Positions 1 through 15,475 of a stretch of DNA of 64,000 nt are shown here, piece after piece. The stretch is taken from contig NZ_LR701479.1 of assembly GCF_902498745.1 (NCBI RefSeq), positions 1,306,292 to 1,370,291 on the forward strand, read 5' to 3'. A program made the position numbers and the translations under genes. The notes under the pieces were generated by a model. The model ran no database searches. It was not told where the DNA came from and saw nothing but the letters and a program-made list of their open reading frames with translations. Numbering within the stretch: position 1 is the stretch's first letter; every line of letters begins with the position of its first letter. Origin of the DNA: Erythrobacter sp. EC-HK427 (lineage in GTDB: Bacteria; Pseudomonadota; Alphaproteobacteria; Sphingomonadales; Sphingomonadaceae).

Positions 1-2343
<2,343 letters not shown>

Positions 2344-2346
2344 GCG

Positions 2347-2475
2347 ATGGTTCGGGGATACACAGGACTGAGCAAAGGCAAGAAGTTGGCAGTTGCCGCA
2401 TTCGCCATTGTTTCGATCCTGCTGCTCCCCGCAATCGCTGGCCTTGTGATGATGTGGTTCTTCCCAGTCGCATAA
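2347..2475 (+). CDS. 42-residue single-pass membrane microprotein between rpoB and rpoC
   Basis: A short ORF starts 3 bases after the rpoB stop and ends 52 bases before rpoC. The peptide begins MVRGYTGLSKGKKLAV and continues into a hydrophobic segment (about residues 15-41, rich in Ala, Ile, Leu, Val) that ends in MWFFPVA. The basic N-terminus followed by one transmembrane helix suggests an inner-membrane peptide with the N-terminus inside. I recognise no family. Its close spacing suggests translational coupling to rpoB. It is too short for certainty, but the composition is not that of a random ORF. Confidence 0.5.
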   Translation: MVRGYTGLSKGKKLAVAAFAIVSILLLPAIAGLVMMWFFPVA

Positions 2476-2527
2476 CGCCGCAGGAAAAGATTTAGAGAGT
2501 TAGTCTCCCAACCAGGGATACCCGAAA

Positions 2528-6802
<4,275 letters not shown>

Positions 6803-6829
6803 GCCGCGCTCCCTTATCCCGGTAAAGAA

Positions 6830-6864
6830 GGGGCTTCGGAGAGCGATCTCCGGAGCCCCTTTTT
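6830..6864 (+). terminator. Rho-independent terminator of the rpoBC operon
   Basis: A 13-bp stem (6830-6842 with 6847-6859, one G-U pair) closes a GCGA tetraloop and is followed by a run of five T (6860-6864). It lies 28 bases after the rpoC stop, so it ends the rpoB-rpoC transcript. Confidence 0.9.
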
Positions 6865-6984
6865 CGTGGGCCGCGCGCTTGGCCGCCCGCGCGGTCGGGA
6901 AAGCAACCCCCATTGACGTGGCAATGGCCTCGGCCCGGCCAATGGCGTATCCTCCAGCGACAACACGCGAAGCGGGAGAGAAAT

Positions 6985-7689
6985 ATGCGAAAGATTATCC
7001 TGTCCATGGCCGCAGTGGCGGCGGTCTGCGCCAGCCTGCCTGCGGCGGCGCAAGTGGTGGTGACGGGGATGCGGCAAGACCGTTCCGCCACCAATGCCTA
7101 TCTCACGCCCAATGTCCCCGCCATCGGCCTCACCCGCCGCGCGGATTACTTCGTCACGCCGCTATGGGTCAGCTCGGATTCGCGCATCGCCGAGGAGCGC
7201 GAGAGCGAATTGTTCGCCATGCTCGAAGCCACCATCGCCCGCGCCGAGGCGGAAGGGATTACGCTGGTGGCGGGGCAATACACGCTGACCGAAGTGACCC
7301 GCGCCAATATGCGCGAATTGCCGGTGACCGGCGGCGCGCGCCCTGACACTAGCCGGGTGCAGATCTACGCCCGCGTGCCGCTGGACGGCAACACAGCCAG
7401 CGCGCGCGATACGGGCAACCGCATCCGCGCCTTTGTCGCCAGCATCCCCGCCACGGGGCGCTCCTTCATCGAAACGGGCGCAACCTCGCTCGCCATCGAT
7501 GATCCCGAGCAATATCGCGACGCGGTGGTGCGCCAGATCGCCGATGCTTCCACCCGCTATGCCGCAATGTTCGGCAATTCTTACGGCGTAACGGTCAGCG
7601 GGCTTGATGGCGAACTGTACTGGCAGCAGGCGAGCGAGACCGAAGTGTTCCTCTATATCGAGCACGCTTTCGCCATCGCACCGCGTTAG
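6985..7689 (+). CDS. Secreted protein of unknown function, possibly SIMPL-like
   Basis: The ATG at 6985 has GGGAGAG 5 bases upstream and starts a clear signal peptide (MRKIILSMAAVAAVCASLPAAAQ). The mature protein of about 211 residues begins with VVVTGMR, which looks like a TonB-box sequence of sphingomonad receptors, but the rest is too short for a beta-barrel. The body alternates beta-like stretches and an Ala-rich helix (residues about 155-190) and ends in a hydrophobic strand. It may be related to SIMPL-type periplasmic proteins, but I cannot establish the family. It stands alone after the rpoC terminator. Confidence 0.7.
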   Translation: MRKIILSMAAVAAVCASLPAAAQVVVTGMRQDRSATNAYLTPNVPAIGLTRRADYFVTPLWVSSDSRIAEERESELFAMLEATIARAEAEGITLVAGQYTLTEVTRANMRELPVTGGARPDTSRVQIYARVPLDGNTASARDTGNRIRAFVASIPATGRSFIETGATSLAIDDPEQYRDAVVRQIADASTRYAAMFGNSYGVTVSGLDGELYWQQASETEVFLYIEHAFAIAPR

Positions 7690-7707
7690 GCAGGGCTTTA
7701 TCGCTAT

Positions 7708-7722
7708 TGCGAACCATTCGCA
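7708..7722. promoter_or_regulatory. Fur-like inverted repeat, site 1
   Basis: TGCGAACCATTCGCA is a 6-3-6 inverted repeat that resembles the iron-responsive Fur box seen before TonB receptors in sphingomonads. A second copy lies 44 bases downstream. Binding is inferred from pattern only. Confidence 0.45.
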
Positions 7723-7727
7723 TTGCA

Positions 7728-8213
7728 ATGCGCGCGAGGATGCGTAGATTACTTGCGAATCACTCGCAAGAAAGGCGCGCCATAACCGACAAACCCTCCT
7801 CCTCCACCGCTTCGCGGGCCGATCTGATCGCGGCGCTGGCGCGCCCGCCGCGTCTCGGCGATTTCGGCATGGGGGCGGCGAAAGCAGTGATTTCGCTGCG
7901 GCTGGTCGCGCTCTGCGTGCAATCGGGGCACGATCCCATCGCGGTGCTCGCGCGGCGGCTGGGCGGTGTGGGGGAGGCCAAGGCGATGTTCGGCTTTCTC
8001 GACCGATGCGGGGCGGTGTGGCCCGAGCGGATGGCGGTGCATCGCCCCTGCTGTCCCGTGCTCGGCCCCGACGAGGCGACCCTCGCCGCAATGGCTATGG
8101 CCGCAGATGCGGGCGACCACCGCGCCTTCGAACGCGTGCTCGACGGGTTTATCCGCCCCGACCGCCGCGAAGGCCTGTTCATCGCCGCCATGGGCGCGAT
8201 GGCGCAGTTGTGA
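7728..8213 (+). CDS. Small conserved-looking protein, DUF6628-like; start uncertain
   Basis: The frame encodes about 140-160 residues. The C-terminal half carries CCPVLGPDEATLAAMAMAA and a following helix, which resembles the sphingomonad DUF6628 family (tentative). The listed ATG at 7728 has no good ribosome site and its first codons overlap a Fur-like palindrome at 7752-7770. The best spaced purine box (AAGAAAGG, 7768-7775) precedes an in-frame ATA at 7782, and reading that ATA as Met would give MTDKPSSS. The true start may therefore be ATA 7782. Paired Fur-like sites suggest iron-linked control. Function unknown. Confidence 0.6.
   Translation: MRARMRRLLANHSQERRAITDKPSSSTASRADLIAALARPPRLGDFGMGAAKAVISLRLVALCVQSGHDPIAVLARRLGGVGEAKAMFGFLDRCGAVWPERMAVHRPCCPVLGPDEATLAAMAMAADAGDHRAFERVLDGFIRPDRREGLFIAAMGAMAQL
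7752..7770. promoter_or_regulatory. Fur-like inverted repeat, site 2
   Basis: CTTGCGAATCACTCGCAAG is a 7-bp inverted repeat around five bases and shares the TGCGAA/TCGCA arms with site 1. It lies just before the probable ribosome site of the DUF6628-like gene. Confidence 0.5.
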
Positions 8214-8219
8214 CCCCGC

Positions 8220-9311
8220 CTATTGTTCTGCCGCGCGCCGTGCCTCTTCCAGCCCCGCCATCGTCTCGGCATAGGGAACCGACGGGCCGAGAAGCAGCTG
8301 CGAGAAGGTGACGCGGGTGTAATCGCCATTGGCGAAATCGGTGGCCCAGTCCCCCGTGCCCGCGCATCCGGCATACCAGAAGCCGTCCTGCGTGCGGGTG
8401 GAACACTGGTTGTACGCCCCTGCTTTGAAGAACAGCGTGTCTCCGCCATAGCTGAGCGGGTTGTCGAGCGCATCCACCCCTTCGATCAGGCTGACGGCAT
8501 AACCGACGGTGCCCAGCCGTTCATTGTGGAAGGAGACATACATCGTGTTGTTGTGGACATTGATTTCGTAGGAAAACTCCTCGCCCAGCGCGATGCCGTT
8601 TTCGCCCGGATCATCGGGATTGTCCCACAGATTGCCGAACACCGGCACAGGAATGTCCCGCCGGTTTTCATCGCCGCGCGGCAGATTGCGCTCATACGTC
8701 CAGAACAGGCTGCCGGTTTCGTGTCCCGGCCACTTCTTGTAGAAAATCTTGATCGGCTCGTTCCCGTAGCCGAAGCCGCTGCTGGTATCGTCATAACCCA
8801 CGGCGTGGATTTGGCCGACCACCACCGAGTAGGCGGCATTGGTCTCTGGCCGCAGCGCATTCACCGCGACGTGATCGACGTGCAATGTCGCCTGCATCCG
8901 CCCGCCAATCGAACCGAAACTGCTGGAGCCGTTGCGCGCCAGAACCGCAAAATTGTTTTCCGGCCCATGCGTGGAGATGCGCGTATTGGTGCCGCGCAGC
9001 ATCTGCCGCAGCTCGCTGCGCGTGTTTGACGAATTGGCTGTCGTGACGGCACGATTGGGCGCGGTGAAGACCATCCGGTTCTGGTCATCAAGGTAGAAGA
9101 AGTCGGGATGCGCATAGGTCTGGATCTCTGCCACATCGACTTCATCGGGCCGCCCGTCGCCATCATCATCCTGCGGGAGCGTTATCTTCCAATGGCTTAA
9201 ATCGAACACGCTGCCGGGGGGAGGATTGTCACCGGGGTCAGCGGCAAGGGCGATGCTTCCCGTCGCGAATGCCAGAAATGCTGCTGCCAGAAATCCCTTC
9301 ACCATTTTCAA
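8220..9311 (-). CDS. Secreted polysaccharide lyase family 7 (alginate lyase)
   Basis: The 363-residue product starts with a signal peptide cleaved near ALA/ADP (about residue 24) and should be exported. Three hallmark PL7 motifs are present: RSELR (98-102), QIH (167-169) and FKAGAYNQ (295-302). These carry the Arg, Gln, His and Tyr residues that bind and cleave uronate chains by beta-elimination. A DDDGDGRPDEVD stretch at 48-59 looks like a calcium loop. No other alginate genes are adjacent, so it may be a solitary scavenging enzyme of a marine strain. The family call is firm; the substrate (alginate) is inferred. Confidence 0.9.
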   Translation of the reverse strand: MKMVKGFLAAAFLAFATGSIALAADPGDNPPPGSVFDLSHWKITLPQDDDGDGRPDEVDVAEIQTYAHPDFFYLDDQNRMVFTAPNRAVTTANSSNTRSELRQMLRGTNTRISTHGPENNFAVLARNGSSSFGSIGGRMQATLHVDHVAVNALRPETNAAYSVVVGQIHAVGYDDTSSGFGYGNEPIKIFYKKWPGHETGSLFWTYERNLPRGDENRRDIPVPVFGNLWDNPDDPGENGIALGEEFSYEINVHNNTMYVSFHNERLGTVGYAVSLIEGVDALDNPLSYGGDTLFFKAGAYNQCSTRTQDGFWYAGCAGTGDWATDFANGDYTRVTFSQLLLGPSVPYAETMAGLEEARRAAEQ

Positions 9312-9443
9312 CTGCCCAATTCTGTCCTACCAATATTATACGTTAGATATACCAATGGCGACTGGCCAAAGCCATCGCTTTTTTGCCGGGGTATCAAACG
9401 GATGTCAGCGCCTGTTCAGCGGGTCGCGTTCACAGACGCAGCC

Positions 9444-9839
9444 ATGCGCTCACTTGCTCTCCTCCCGCTCCTCCTTGCCGCCTGCGTTGCTGCGCCTGCT
9501 CCGGTTCCGCCAGCAGTTGATCTTGCCGGCGAATGGCGGGTGGCCGAGATTGACGGGGAATCGCTCGACCGGCCTTACGGCATTGCGCTCAGCGCCAATG
9601 GCGAACGCATTTGGTGGGATCCATCTTGTGCCGGGCAGGGGGTGAATTATACGATCACTGGCTCAAGTTTCGCAACCGCCACCCGCCGCAATCCCGGCGT
9701 GGTGTGCGAGATCGGCTTTCCGCCCGAAGTGCCGCAAATCTGGGACGCACTGGACGCGGCCGACACGATTGAGCGCACGCCCGCCAACGGCATCCGCATC
9801 CACGGCAATGGCCGCAGCGTGACACTTTTCTCGCAATAG
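9444..9839 (+). CDS. Small lipoprotein with a META/HslJ-like domain
   Basis: The ATG at 9444 gives a lipoprotein signal MRSLALLPLLLAAC with the lipobox cysteine at residue 14. The 131-residue protein has a Pro/Ala linker, then LAGEWRVAEIDGESL, which resembles the start of META/HslJ domains, and ends near SVTLFSQ. An earlier in-frame ATG at 9402 would add residues before the signal and is less likely. Function unknown; probably outer- or inner-membrane anchored. It precedes gltX by 26 bases. Confidence 0.65.
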   Translation: MRSLALLPLLLAACVAAPAPVPPAVDLAGEWRVAEIDGESLDRPYGIALSANGERIWWDPSCAGQGVNYTITGSSFATATRRNPGVVCEIGFPPEVPQIWDALDAADTIERTPANGIRIHGNGRSVTLFSQ

Positions 9840-9865
9840 GCCTGCGCCTGCGCTAGGGGCCGCGC

Positions 9866-11197
9866 ATGACCACCATTACCCGTTTCGCGCCCTCTCCCAC
9901 GGGGCGTCTTCATGTCGGCAATATCCGCACCGCGCTGCATAACTGGATGCTGGCGCGCAAGGCCGGGGGGCGCTTCCTGCTGCGCATCGACGATACCGAT
10001 GCCGAACGCTCGAAAGAGGAATATGTCGAGGCGATCCGCGCCGATCTTGCTTGGCTGGGTCTCAGCCCCGATGGCGAGGAGCGGCAGTCGGCGCGGCTGG
10101 CGATCTATGAACAGGCGTTCGAGGCGCTGAAGGCGGCGGGCCGGGTCTATCCCGCTTACGAAACGCAGCAGGAGCTGGAACTGAAGCGCAAGATCCAGCT
10201 GGGGCGCGGGCTCCCGCCGATCTATGATCGCGGGGCGCTGAAGCTCACCGCCGAAGAGCGCGCGGCGAAGGAAGCGGAGGGCATCGCCCCGCACTGGCGC
10301 TTCAAGCTCGACCATGATGAGGCGATCACTTGGGAAGACGGCGTGCGCGGCGCGCAGAAATTCGATCCCGCGCAATTGGCCGATCCGGTGATCCGCCGCG
10401 CGGATGGCTCGTGGCTGTATATGCTGCCAAGCGCGGTCGACGATATCGCCATGGGCGTGACACAGGTTCTGCGCGGCGAAGACCATGTCTCCAACACCGC
10501 AGTGCAAATCCAGATGTTCACCGCACTGGGCACGCAGCCGCCCGCTTTCGCGCACGAGGCGCTGTTGGTGGGCAAGGAAGGCAAGCTGTCGAAGCGCCTC
10601 GGCTCCTTGGGCTGCGATGCCATGCGCGAGAAAGGGATCGAACCCGAAGCGCTGGTCGCCATGCTGGCGCGGCTGGGCACCTCGCTGCCGGTCGAACCGG
10701 TTGCCGATCGCGCGGCGCTGATCGACACCTTCGATCTTACCACTTTCGGGCGCGCGCCGGCCAAATTCGACGATACCGAACTTGAGCGGGTGAACACCGC
10801 GATTGTCCATGCGATGGATTTCGCCGCAGTAGCAGGGCGCCTGCCTGACGGGATGGATGCCGAGGCTTGGCACGCCATCCGCCCCAATCTGGGCGTTATC
10901 GCCGATGCGGGCGAGTGGTGGCAATTGGTCACCGGGCCAATCGCCGCGCGCGAGTTCGATGCGGACACCCGCGCCTATCTCAGCGAAGCCGCTAGCGCGC
11001 TCGTCTGGAACAACACGCCGTGGCAGGATCTCACCGCCGCGCTCAAGGAAAGCACCGGGCGCAAGGGGCGTGATCTGTTCCTGCCGCTGCGCCAGGCGCT
11101 GACCGGCATGGATCACGGGCCGGATATGGCCGAACTGCTCCCGCTGATCGGCGAGAGCGAGGCGCGCGCGCGGTTGCAAAACGCCGCACAAGGCTGA
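9866..11197 (+). CDS. gltX: Glutamyl-tRNA synthetase
   Basis: The 443-residue enzyme charges tRNA-Glu with glutamate in the cytoplasm. The class I signatures are present: FAPSPTGRLHVGN with the HIGH-type HVGN at 16-19, and KLSKR at 240-244 for KMSKS. The KxxEL... region and DIAMGVTQVLRGEDHVSNT are typical. At 443 residues it is shorter than the about 470-residue form. Alphaproteobacteria often have two paralogues, one of which mainly charges tRNA-Gln. Which one this is cannot be told here. Confidence 0.95.
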   Translation: MTTITRFAPSPTGRLHVGNIRTALHNWMLARKAGGRFLLRIDDTDAERSKEEYVEAIRADLAWLGLSPDGEERQSARLAIYEQAFEALKAAGRVYPAYETQQELELKRKIQLGRGLPPIYDRGALKLTAEERAAKEAEGIAPHWRFKLDHDEAITWEDGVRGAQKFDPAQLADPVIRRADGSWLYMLPSAVDDIAMGVTQVLRGEDHVSNTAVQIQMFTALGTQPPAFAHEALLVGKEGKLSKRLGSLGCDAMREKGIEPEALVAMLARLGTSLPVEPVADRAALIDTFDLTTFGRAPAKFDDTELERVNTAIVHAMDFAAVAGRLPDGMDAEAWHAIRPNLGVIADAGEWWQLVTGPIAAREFDADTRAYLSEAASALVWNNTPWQDLTAALKESTGRKGRDLFLPLRQALTGMDHGPDMAELLPLIGESEARARLQNAAQG

Positions 11198-11328
11198 CGT
11201 CCCAGCACAATTCGTCGCCGCGCAGTCGCATTTCGTCGAAACGGAACCGAATCGGCTTGACCTGCGTTGCACGCAGACTACATCGCGCCATGTTACATCA
11301 TCACGTATTCAGGAAAACGCCCCCTCCG

Positions 11329-13467
11329 ATGAAAAAGTTTGCCTTCGCCTTGTTCGCCTCTGCCGCCATGCCGGTTGCGGCCTTGGCGCAGGAAACCCCT
11401 GCCGATCCCGCCGCGGAAGAGCGCGGGGAGCCCAATAATGACGATTTTCACAATGTGATCTATGTCTCGGCGGCGGGCGTTGACCGGGTGGACATTATCG
11501 CGGGCACTTCAGTGCTGACCGGCATCGCCTTGCAGCGCGAAAGTGCCGGGCAAGTGGGCGACATTCTCGACAGCCTGCCGGGTGTTGACGCCAGCGGCTT
11601 TTCTCCCGGTGCCAGCCGCCCGATCCTGCGAGGCTTTGGCGGTGACCGTGTCCGCGTCCTCAATGACGGGATCGGCACGCTCGACGCTTCGGGCGCATCG
11701 GACGATCACGGCGTCGCTGCCGACCCGCTGATTGCCGAACGCATCGAAGTTCTGCGCGGCCCCGCCGTGCTGCTTTACGGCAGCCAAGCGATTGGCGGCG
11801 CGGTGAATGTCGTGACCAAGCGCATTCCGCCCGCCGTGCCGGACGAGGCGATCCATATCGACGCGCTGGCGGGCATCGACACCGCTACCGACTTGCGCGA
11901 AGGCGGCCTCTCCTTCGATTTGCCGCTGGGCAACAGCGTCGCCTTCCACGCCGATGTCTCGTACCGCGAGAGCGGCAATATCGACGTCCCCGGCTTCGTG
12001 AACAGCGCCTTTGTGCGCGAAGACTTGCTCGCCGATGCGGCCGAGGAAGAGGAAGAAGGCGAGTTTGCCGAAGCTGAAGAGCTGCGCGAACTGGCCGAAC
12101 AAAGCGGTGAAGTCCCGCAAACCTTTGCCGAAACATGGTCGGCCGGCACCGGCATCGCCTTCTTCTCGGGCGAGAGCAATTTCGGCGTCTCCTTCGGCTA
12201 TTATGACACACTTTACGGCGTCCCCGCCTCGCCCTTTGGCGGCCACCATCACGAGGAAGGCGAAGGCGGCGGCGAAGAGGAAGAGGAGGAAGGCGAGGAG
12301 CTGATCTCCATCGGACTCCAGCAATACCGCATCGACGCGCGCGGCCAGCTCGATCTGGGCAACGGTTTCTTCGACAGCGTGCAAGGCCGCTTCGGCTGGT
12401 CGGACTATACCCACACCGAATTCGAAGGCGATGAAGTGGGCACCGTGTTCGATGTCGAAGGCATGGAAGGCCGCCTCGAACTGGTGCAGTCGCGGCGCGG
12501 CGGCTGGGGCGGCTCGGTCGGCACGCAATACAGCTTCGTCGATTTCGTGGCGACCGGCGCGGAAGCCTATATCCCGCCCAATGAGGTGGGCACTTTCGCA
12601 CTGTTCACCTTGCAGGAGCTCGATTTTGACCGGTTCGAAGTCGAAGCCGGTGCGCGCTTTGAAACCACCTCCATCGACGCGGTGACGTTGGGGCAGGATC
12701 GCAGCTTCGATACCTTCTCCGCCTCGGTCGGCGGCGGCTTTATGCTGTTCGACGATTTGCGCCTGGGCGTGAATCTCTCGCACACCGAGCGCGCGCCCAC
12801 GGCGGCCGAGCTGTTTTCCGACGGCCCGCATATCGCCACGCAGCAATTCGAAGTCGGCAATGCCGCTCTCGTCACCGAATCGAGCTTCGGCGCAGAAGCC
12901 TATGCGCGCGGCGAAGTGGGCGAGGTGAAGATCGCCGCCAGCCTTTATCGCAACTGGTTCAGCGATTTCATCTATCTGCAGGATACCGGCACGGAAGAGG
13001 ACGAGCTGCCGGTGTTCAACTACCTGCAACAGGATGCCGACCAGTGGGGCTTTGAAACGCAGATCACTTTCCCGTTGGTGGAACATGGCACTTTCTCGCT
13101 GCTCGGCGATGTGCGCGCGTCCTACACGCAGGTCGATCTGGATGACGGCACCAACGCGCCGCGCATCCCGCCGCTGAACCTGTTCGGCGCGCTGGAAGCT
13201 CGCTGGGCGCATTTCGATCTGCGCGGCGAAGTTGAATGGTATGACGAGGCCACCCGCGTCGCGCCGTTCGAAACAACGACCGACAGTTTCGCGATGGTCA
13301 ACGCCTCGCTTGCCTGGCACCCGTTCGAAGGGGCGGAAAACCTGACGGTGATCGCGCAGGTGGACAATATCTTCGACGCCGAAGGGCGGCGGCACACGAG
13401 CTTCACCAAGGACTTCGTCCCGCTGCCGGGTCGGAATTTCCGGATTACCGTTCGGACTTCTCTTTGA
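11329..13467 (+). CDS. TonB-dependent outer-membrane receptor, ZnuD-like
   Basis: The ATG at 11329 opens a signal peptide (MKKFAFALFASAAMPVAALA) of a 712-residue receptor. A plug domain is visible (ESAGQVGDILDSLPGVD, PILRGFGGDRVRVLNDG, IEVLRGPAVLLYGSQAIGG), followed by a long beta-barrel that ends in NFRITVRTSL. Two extracellular-type insertions are strongly acidic: about residues 238-262 (Glu-rich) and about 304-325, which starts GGHHHEEGEGGGEEE. His/acid-rich loops are known for the zinc receptor ZnuD, so zinc or another divalent metal is the likely substrate; this is inference. The gene stands alone between gltX and a convergent dcd. Confidence 0.88.
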   Translation: MKKFAFALFASAAMPVAALAQETPADPAAEERGEPNNDDFHNVIYVSAAGVDRVDIIAGTSVLTGIALQRESAGQVGDILDSLPGVDASGFSPGASRPILRGFGGDRVRVLNDGIGTLDASGASDDHGVAADPLIAERIEVLRGPAVLLYGSQAIGGAVNVVTKRIPPAVPDEAIHIDALAGIDTATDLREGGLSFDLPLGNSVAFHADVSYRESGNIDVPGFVNSAFVREDLLADAAEEEEEGEFAEAEELRELAEQSGEVPQTFAETWSAGTGIAFFSGESNFGVSFGYYDTLYGVPASPFGGHHHEEGEGGGEEEEEEGEELISIGLQQYRIDARGQLDLGNGFFDSVQGRFGWSDYTHTEFEGDEVGTVFDVEGMEGRLELVQSRRGGWGGSVGTQYSFVDFVATGAEAYIPPNEVGTFALFTLQELDFDRFEVEAGARFETTSIDAVTLGQDRSFDTFSASVGGGFMLFDDLRLGVNLSHTERAPTAAELFSDGPHIATQQFEVGNAALVTESSFGAEAYARGEVGEVKIAASLYRNWFSDFIYLQDTGTEEDELPVFNYLQQDADQWGFETQITFPLVEHGTFSLLGDVRASYTQVDLDDGTNAPRIPPLNLFGALEARWAHFDLRGEVEWYDEATRVAPFETTTDSFAMVNASLAWHPFEGAENLTVIAQVDNIFDAEGRRHTSFTKDFVPLPGRNFRITVRTSL

Positions 13468-13702
13468 GTTACGCCCGCCCATCCGGGCGGGCATCCTCGG
13501 TGCTGTTCGCTTCGCGGGGGCTTCGCTCCCGCTGCGCGGCACCTGCGGGCTTCGCAGTCGCTCGCTGTCGGGCGCTGATCGCGCCCGATTGCAGCGCGAA
13601 CGGGCTTATGTGTCGCGGAGATCGCTCGGCGCAGCCGAGGGCAAGGGCGACCGCCCGCCCGCAGCGGGCGCGTAGCGTAGCGGAGCGCGTCTAGCGAGGA
13701 CG
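13467..13702. repeat. Dispersed palindromic intergenic repeat, copy 1 (TonB receptor/dcd)
   Basis: This GC-rich block begins at the receptor stop codon with CGCCCGCCCATCCGGGCGGG and ends at GTCTAGCGAGGAC. It reappears inverted at 46172-46393 with both ends conserved and a variable middle. Both copies lie between convergent genes. It contains several small hairpins and no convincing gene. Confidence 0.85.
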
Positions 13703-13743
13703 CGCTCACGGATGTGGGCGCATGAAACAAACAATCACCGAGG

Positions 13744-13767
13744 ATGAACCCGCGGATGCGGGTTCAT
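13744..13767. terminator. Perfect hairpin overlapping the dcd stop codon
   Basis: ATGAACCCGC and GCGGGTTCAT form a perfect 10-bp stem around a GGAT loop. The right arm covers the dcd stop codon. There is no T-run, so its role as a terminator for either gene is uncertain. Confidence 0.4.
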
Positions 13768-14318
13768 AACCGAGGGAGAGTCACCCCTCTTTGCCCCATA
13801 TATTTCCCCGCCCTGTCAGCATAGGTCACTTCGGGTCGTTCGTTCCCTTGCAGGAACAGGAACTGGCACGCGCCTTCATTGGCGTAGATCTTGGCGGGCA
13901 GCGGGGTGGTGTTGGAAAACTCCAGTGTCACATGGCCTTCCCAACCCGGCTCCAGCGGAGTGACGTTTACGATGATCCCGCAGCGGGCATAGGTGCTCTT
14001 GCCAAGGCAGATCACCAGCACATCATCGGGGATGCGGAAATATTCGACCGTGCGGGCAAGCGCGAAACTGTTGGGCGGGATGATGCAGACATCGGTCTGC
14101 CGGTCGACCAGACTTTCCCCGTCGAAATTCTTCGGATCAACGACGGCGGAGTTCACATTGGTGAAAATCTTGAACTCATCCGCCACCCGCGCGTCATAGC
14201 CGAACGAGCTGACGCCGTAGGACACGCACCCGTCCCGCCGCTGCGCCTCCACAAACGGCTCGATCATGCCGTGGTTGAGCGCCTGTTCGCGAATCCATTT
14301 GTCTGAGAGAATGGCCAT
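13764..14318 (-). CDS. dcd: dCTP deaminase
   Basis: The product of 184 residues starts [14 protein letters not shown] and matches the usual length of trimeric dCTP deaminase, which turns dCTP into dUTP for thymidylate synthesis. The conserved [10 protein letters not shown] and GHVTLEFSN segments carry the nucleotide-binding and catalytic residues. The frame could be extended upstream to 14423, but that would overlap the divergent transporter gene and add unrelated residues. It converges with the TonB receptor gene. Confidence 0.95.
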   Translation of the reverse strand: MAILSDKWIREQALNHGMIEPFVEAQRRDGCVSYGVSSFGYDARVADEFKIFTNVNSAVVDPKNFDGESLVDRQTDVCIIPPNSFALARTVEYFRIPDDVLVICLGKSTYARCGIIVNVTPLEPGWEGHVTLEFSNTTPLPAKIYANEGACQFLFLQGNERPEVTYADRAGKYMGQRGVTLPRL

Positions 14319-14422
14319 GGCGCAAGGGATTCCCGATGCAGCCGCACGGGGCAAGGTGCAGCGGATATTTTCCCGTGCGTAAGGCGGCTTGCAGCGGCAG
14401 CGAAACGGGCTAGACGAGCGCA

Positions 14423-15391
14423 ATGAGTGCCGAAGATCGCCCCATTGTGATGCGTGCGCTGGTCAGCAATGGCGGTGTCAGCGAACTGCCGCCTGCAAGT
14501 GTTGCGGACTATCGCGGCGACGGGTTCGTCTGGCTGCATATCGATGGCACGCAGGACGATGATCTCGAACAAATGCCGGGCTACGTCCCGACGCTTGCGG
14601 CGCGCGCCCTGCTGGCGGGCGAGACACGACCGCGCTGTGACGAAATTGAAGAAGGTGCGCTGATCAATCTGCGCGGGACGGGCGTTGATGCGACCCTTGA
14701 TAGCGACCAGCTGGTATCCATCCGCGTGTGGGTGGAAGGCAAGCGCGTCACCTCCGCCAGCCGCCGCCCGCTCGCCGCTCTGGCCAGCGTAGAGGGCGCG
14801 ATGCGCGCAGGCCGGTTGCTCGACGGGGGCGATTTCGTCGCTGCATTGGCGCAGGCCATCAGCATCGAGCTTGATCCCGATATTGCCGATCTGGGCGACC
14901 AGCTCGACGATTGCGAAGGGCAAGTCGACGATGGCGATATCTACCCGCTGCGCCGCCGGATCGCGGTGCTGCGGTCGCGGGCGATTGCGCTGCGACGGTT
15001 TGTCGCGCCGGACCGCGATGCGCTGGCATCGATGGCGCAATTGCCGTTCGACTGGATCAGCACCGAAGACCGGATGCATTTGCGCGATGCGGCAGACCGC
15101 TTTGCGCGCATGGCCGAAGAGCTCGAAGCCGTGCGCGAGCGCGCGGCGCTGCTGCACGAACAGCTGACCGATATGCGCGCGGAAATGATCGACCGGCGCT
15201 CGCTGGCGATTGCAGTAACTGCGTTTATCTTCCTCCCGCTCACTTTCATCACCGGACTGCTGGGCATGAATGTCGAAGGCATTCCCTTTGCCACCCAGCC
15301 ATGGGCGTTTTGGGGCGTGGTCGGCTTTTGCGTGGTCATCGCGCTGCTGGTGATAGGCTGGTTCGCTGTCGAGCGATGGCTGGATGATTAG
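14423..15391 (+). CDS. CorA-family metal transporter, ZntB-like
   Basis: A 322-residue protein with a soluble N-terminal domain, a long helix (about 200-260) and two C-terminal membrane segments. The signature GMN stands at 281-283 right after the first membrane helix ([10 protein letters not shown]). The following loop [10 protein letters not shown] resembles ZntB more than magnesium-specific CorA, so zinc efflux or uptake is likely. It is divergent from dcd, with the two start regions about 100 bases apart. Confidence 0.88.
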   Translation: MSAEDRPIVMRALVSNGGVSELPPASVADYRGDGFVWLHIDGTQDDDLEQMPGYVPTLAARALLAGETRPRCDEIEEGALINLRGTGVDATLDSDQLVSIRVWVEGKRVTSASRRPLAALASVEGAMRAGRLLDGGDFVAALAQAISIELDPDIADLGDQLDDCEGQVDDGDIYPLRRRIAVLRSRAIALRRFVAPDRDALASMAQLPFDWISTEDRMHLRDAADRFARMAEELEAVRERAALLHEQLTDMRAEMIDRRSLAIAVTAFIFLPLTFITGLLGMNVEGIPFATQPWAFWGVVGFCVVIALLVIGWFAVERWLDD

Positions 15392-15475
15392 GCCTGCACA
15401 AATGTCGCTGTGATGCAATGCGACCTTGCACAATGGGTGTATCACTCCGGCAGGGTCACTTTGGAACATCTACAC

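Noticed and set aside
11290-11328. Possible Zur box before the ZnuD-like receptor
   Set aside because: ATGTTACATCATCACGTAT only loosely fits a Zur palindrome and is not symmetric enough to call.
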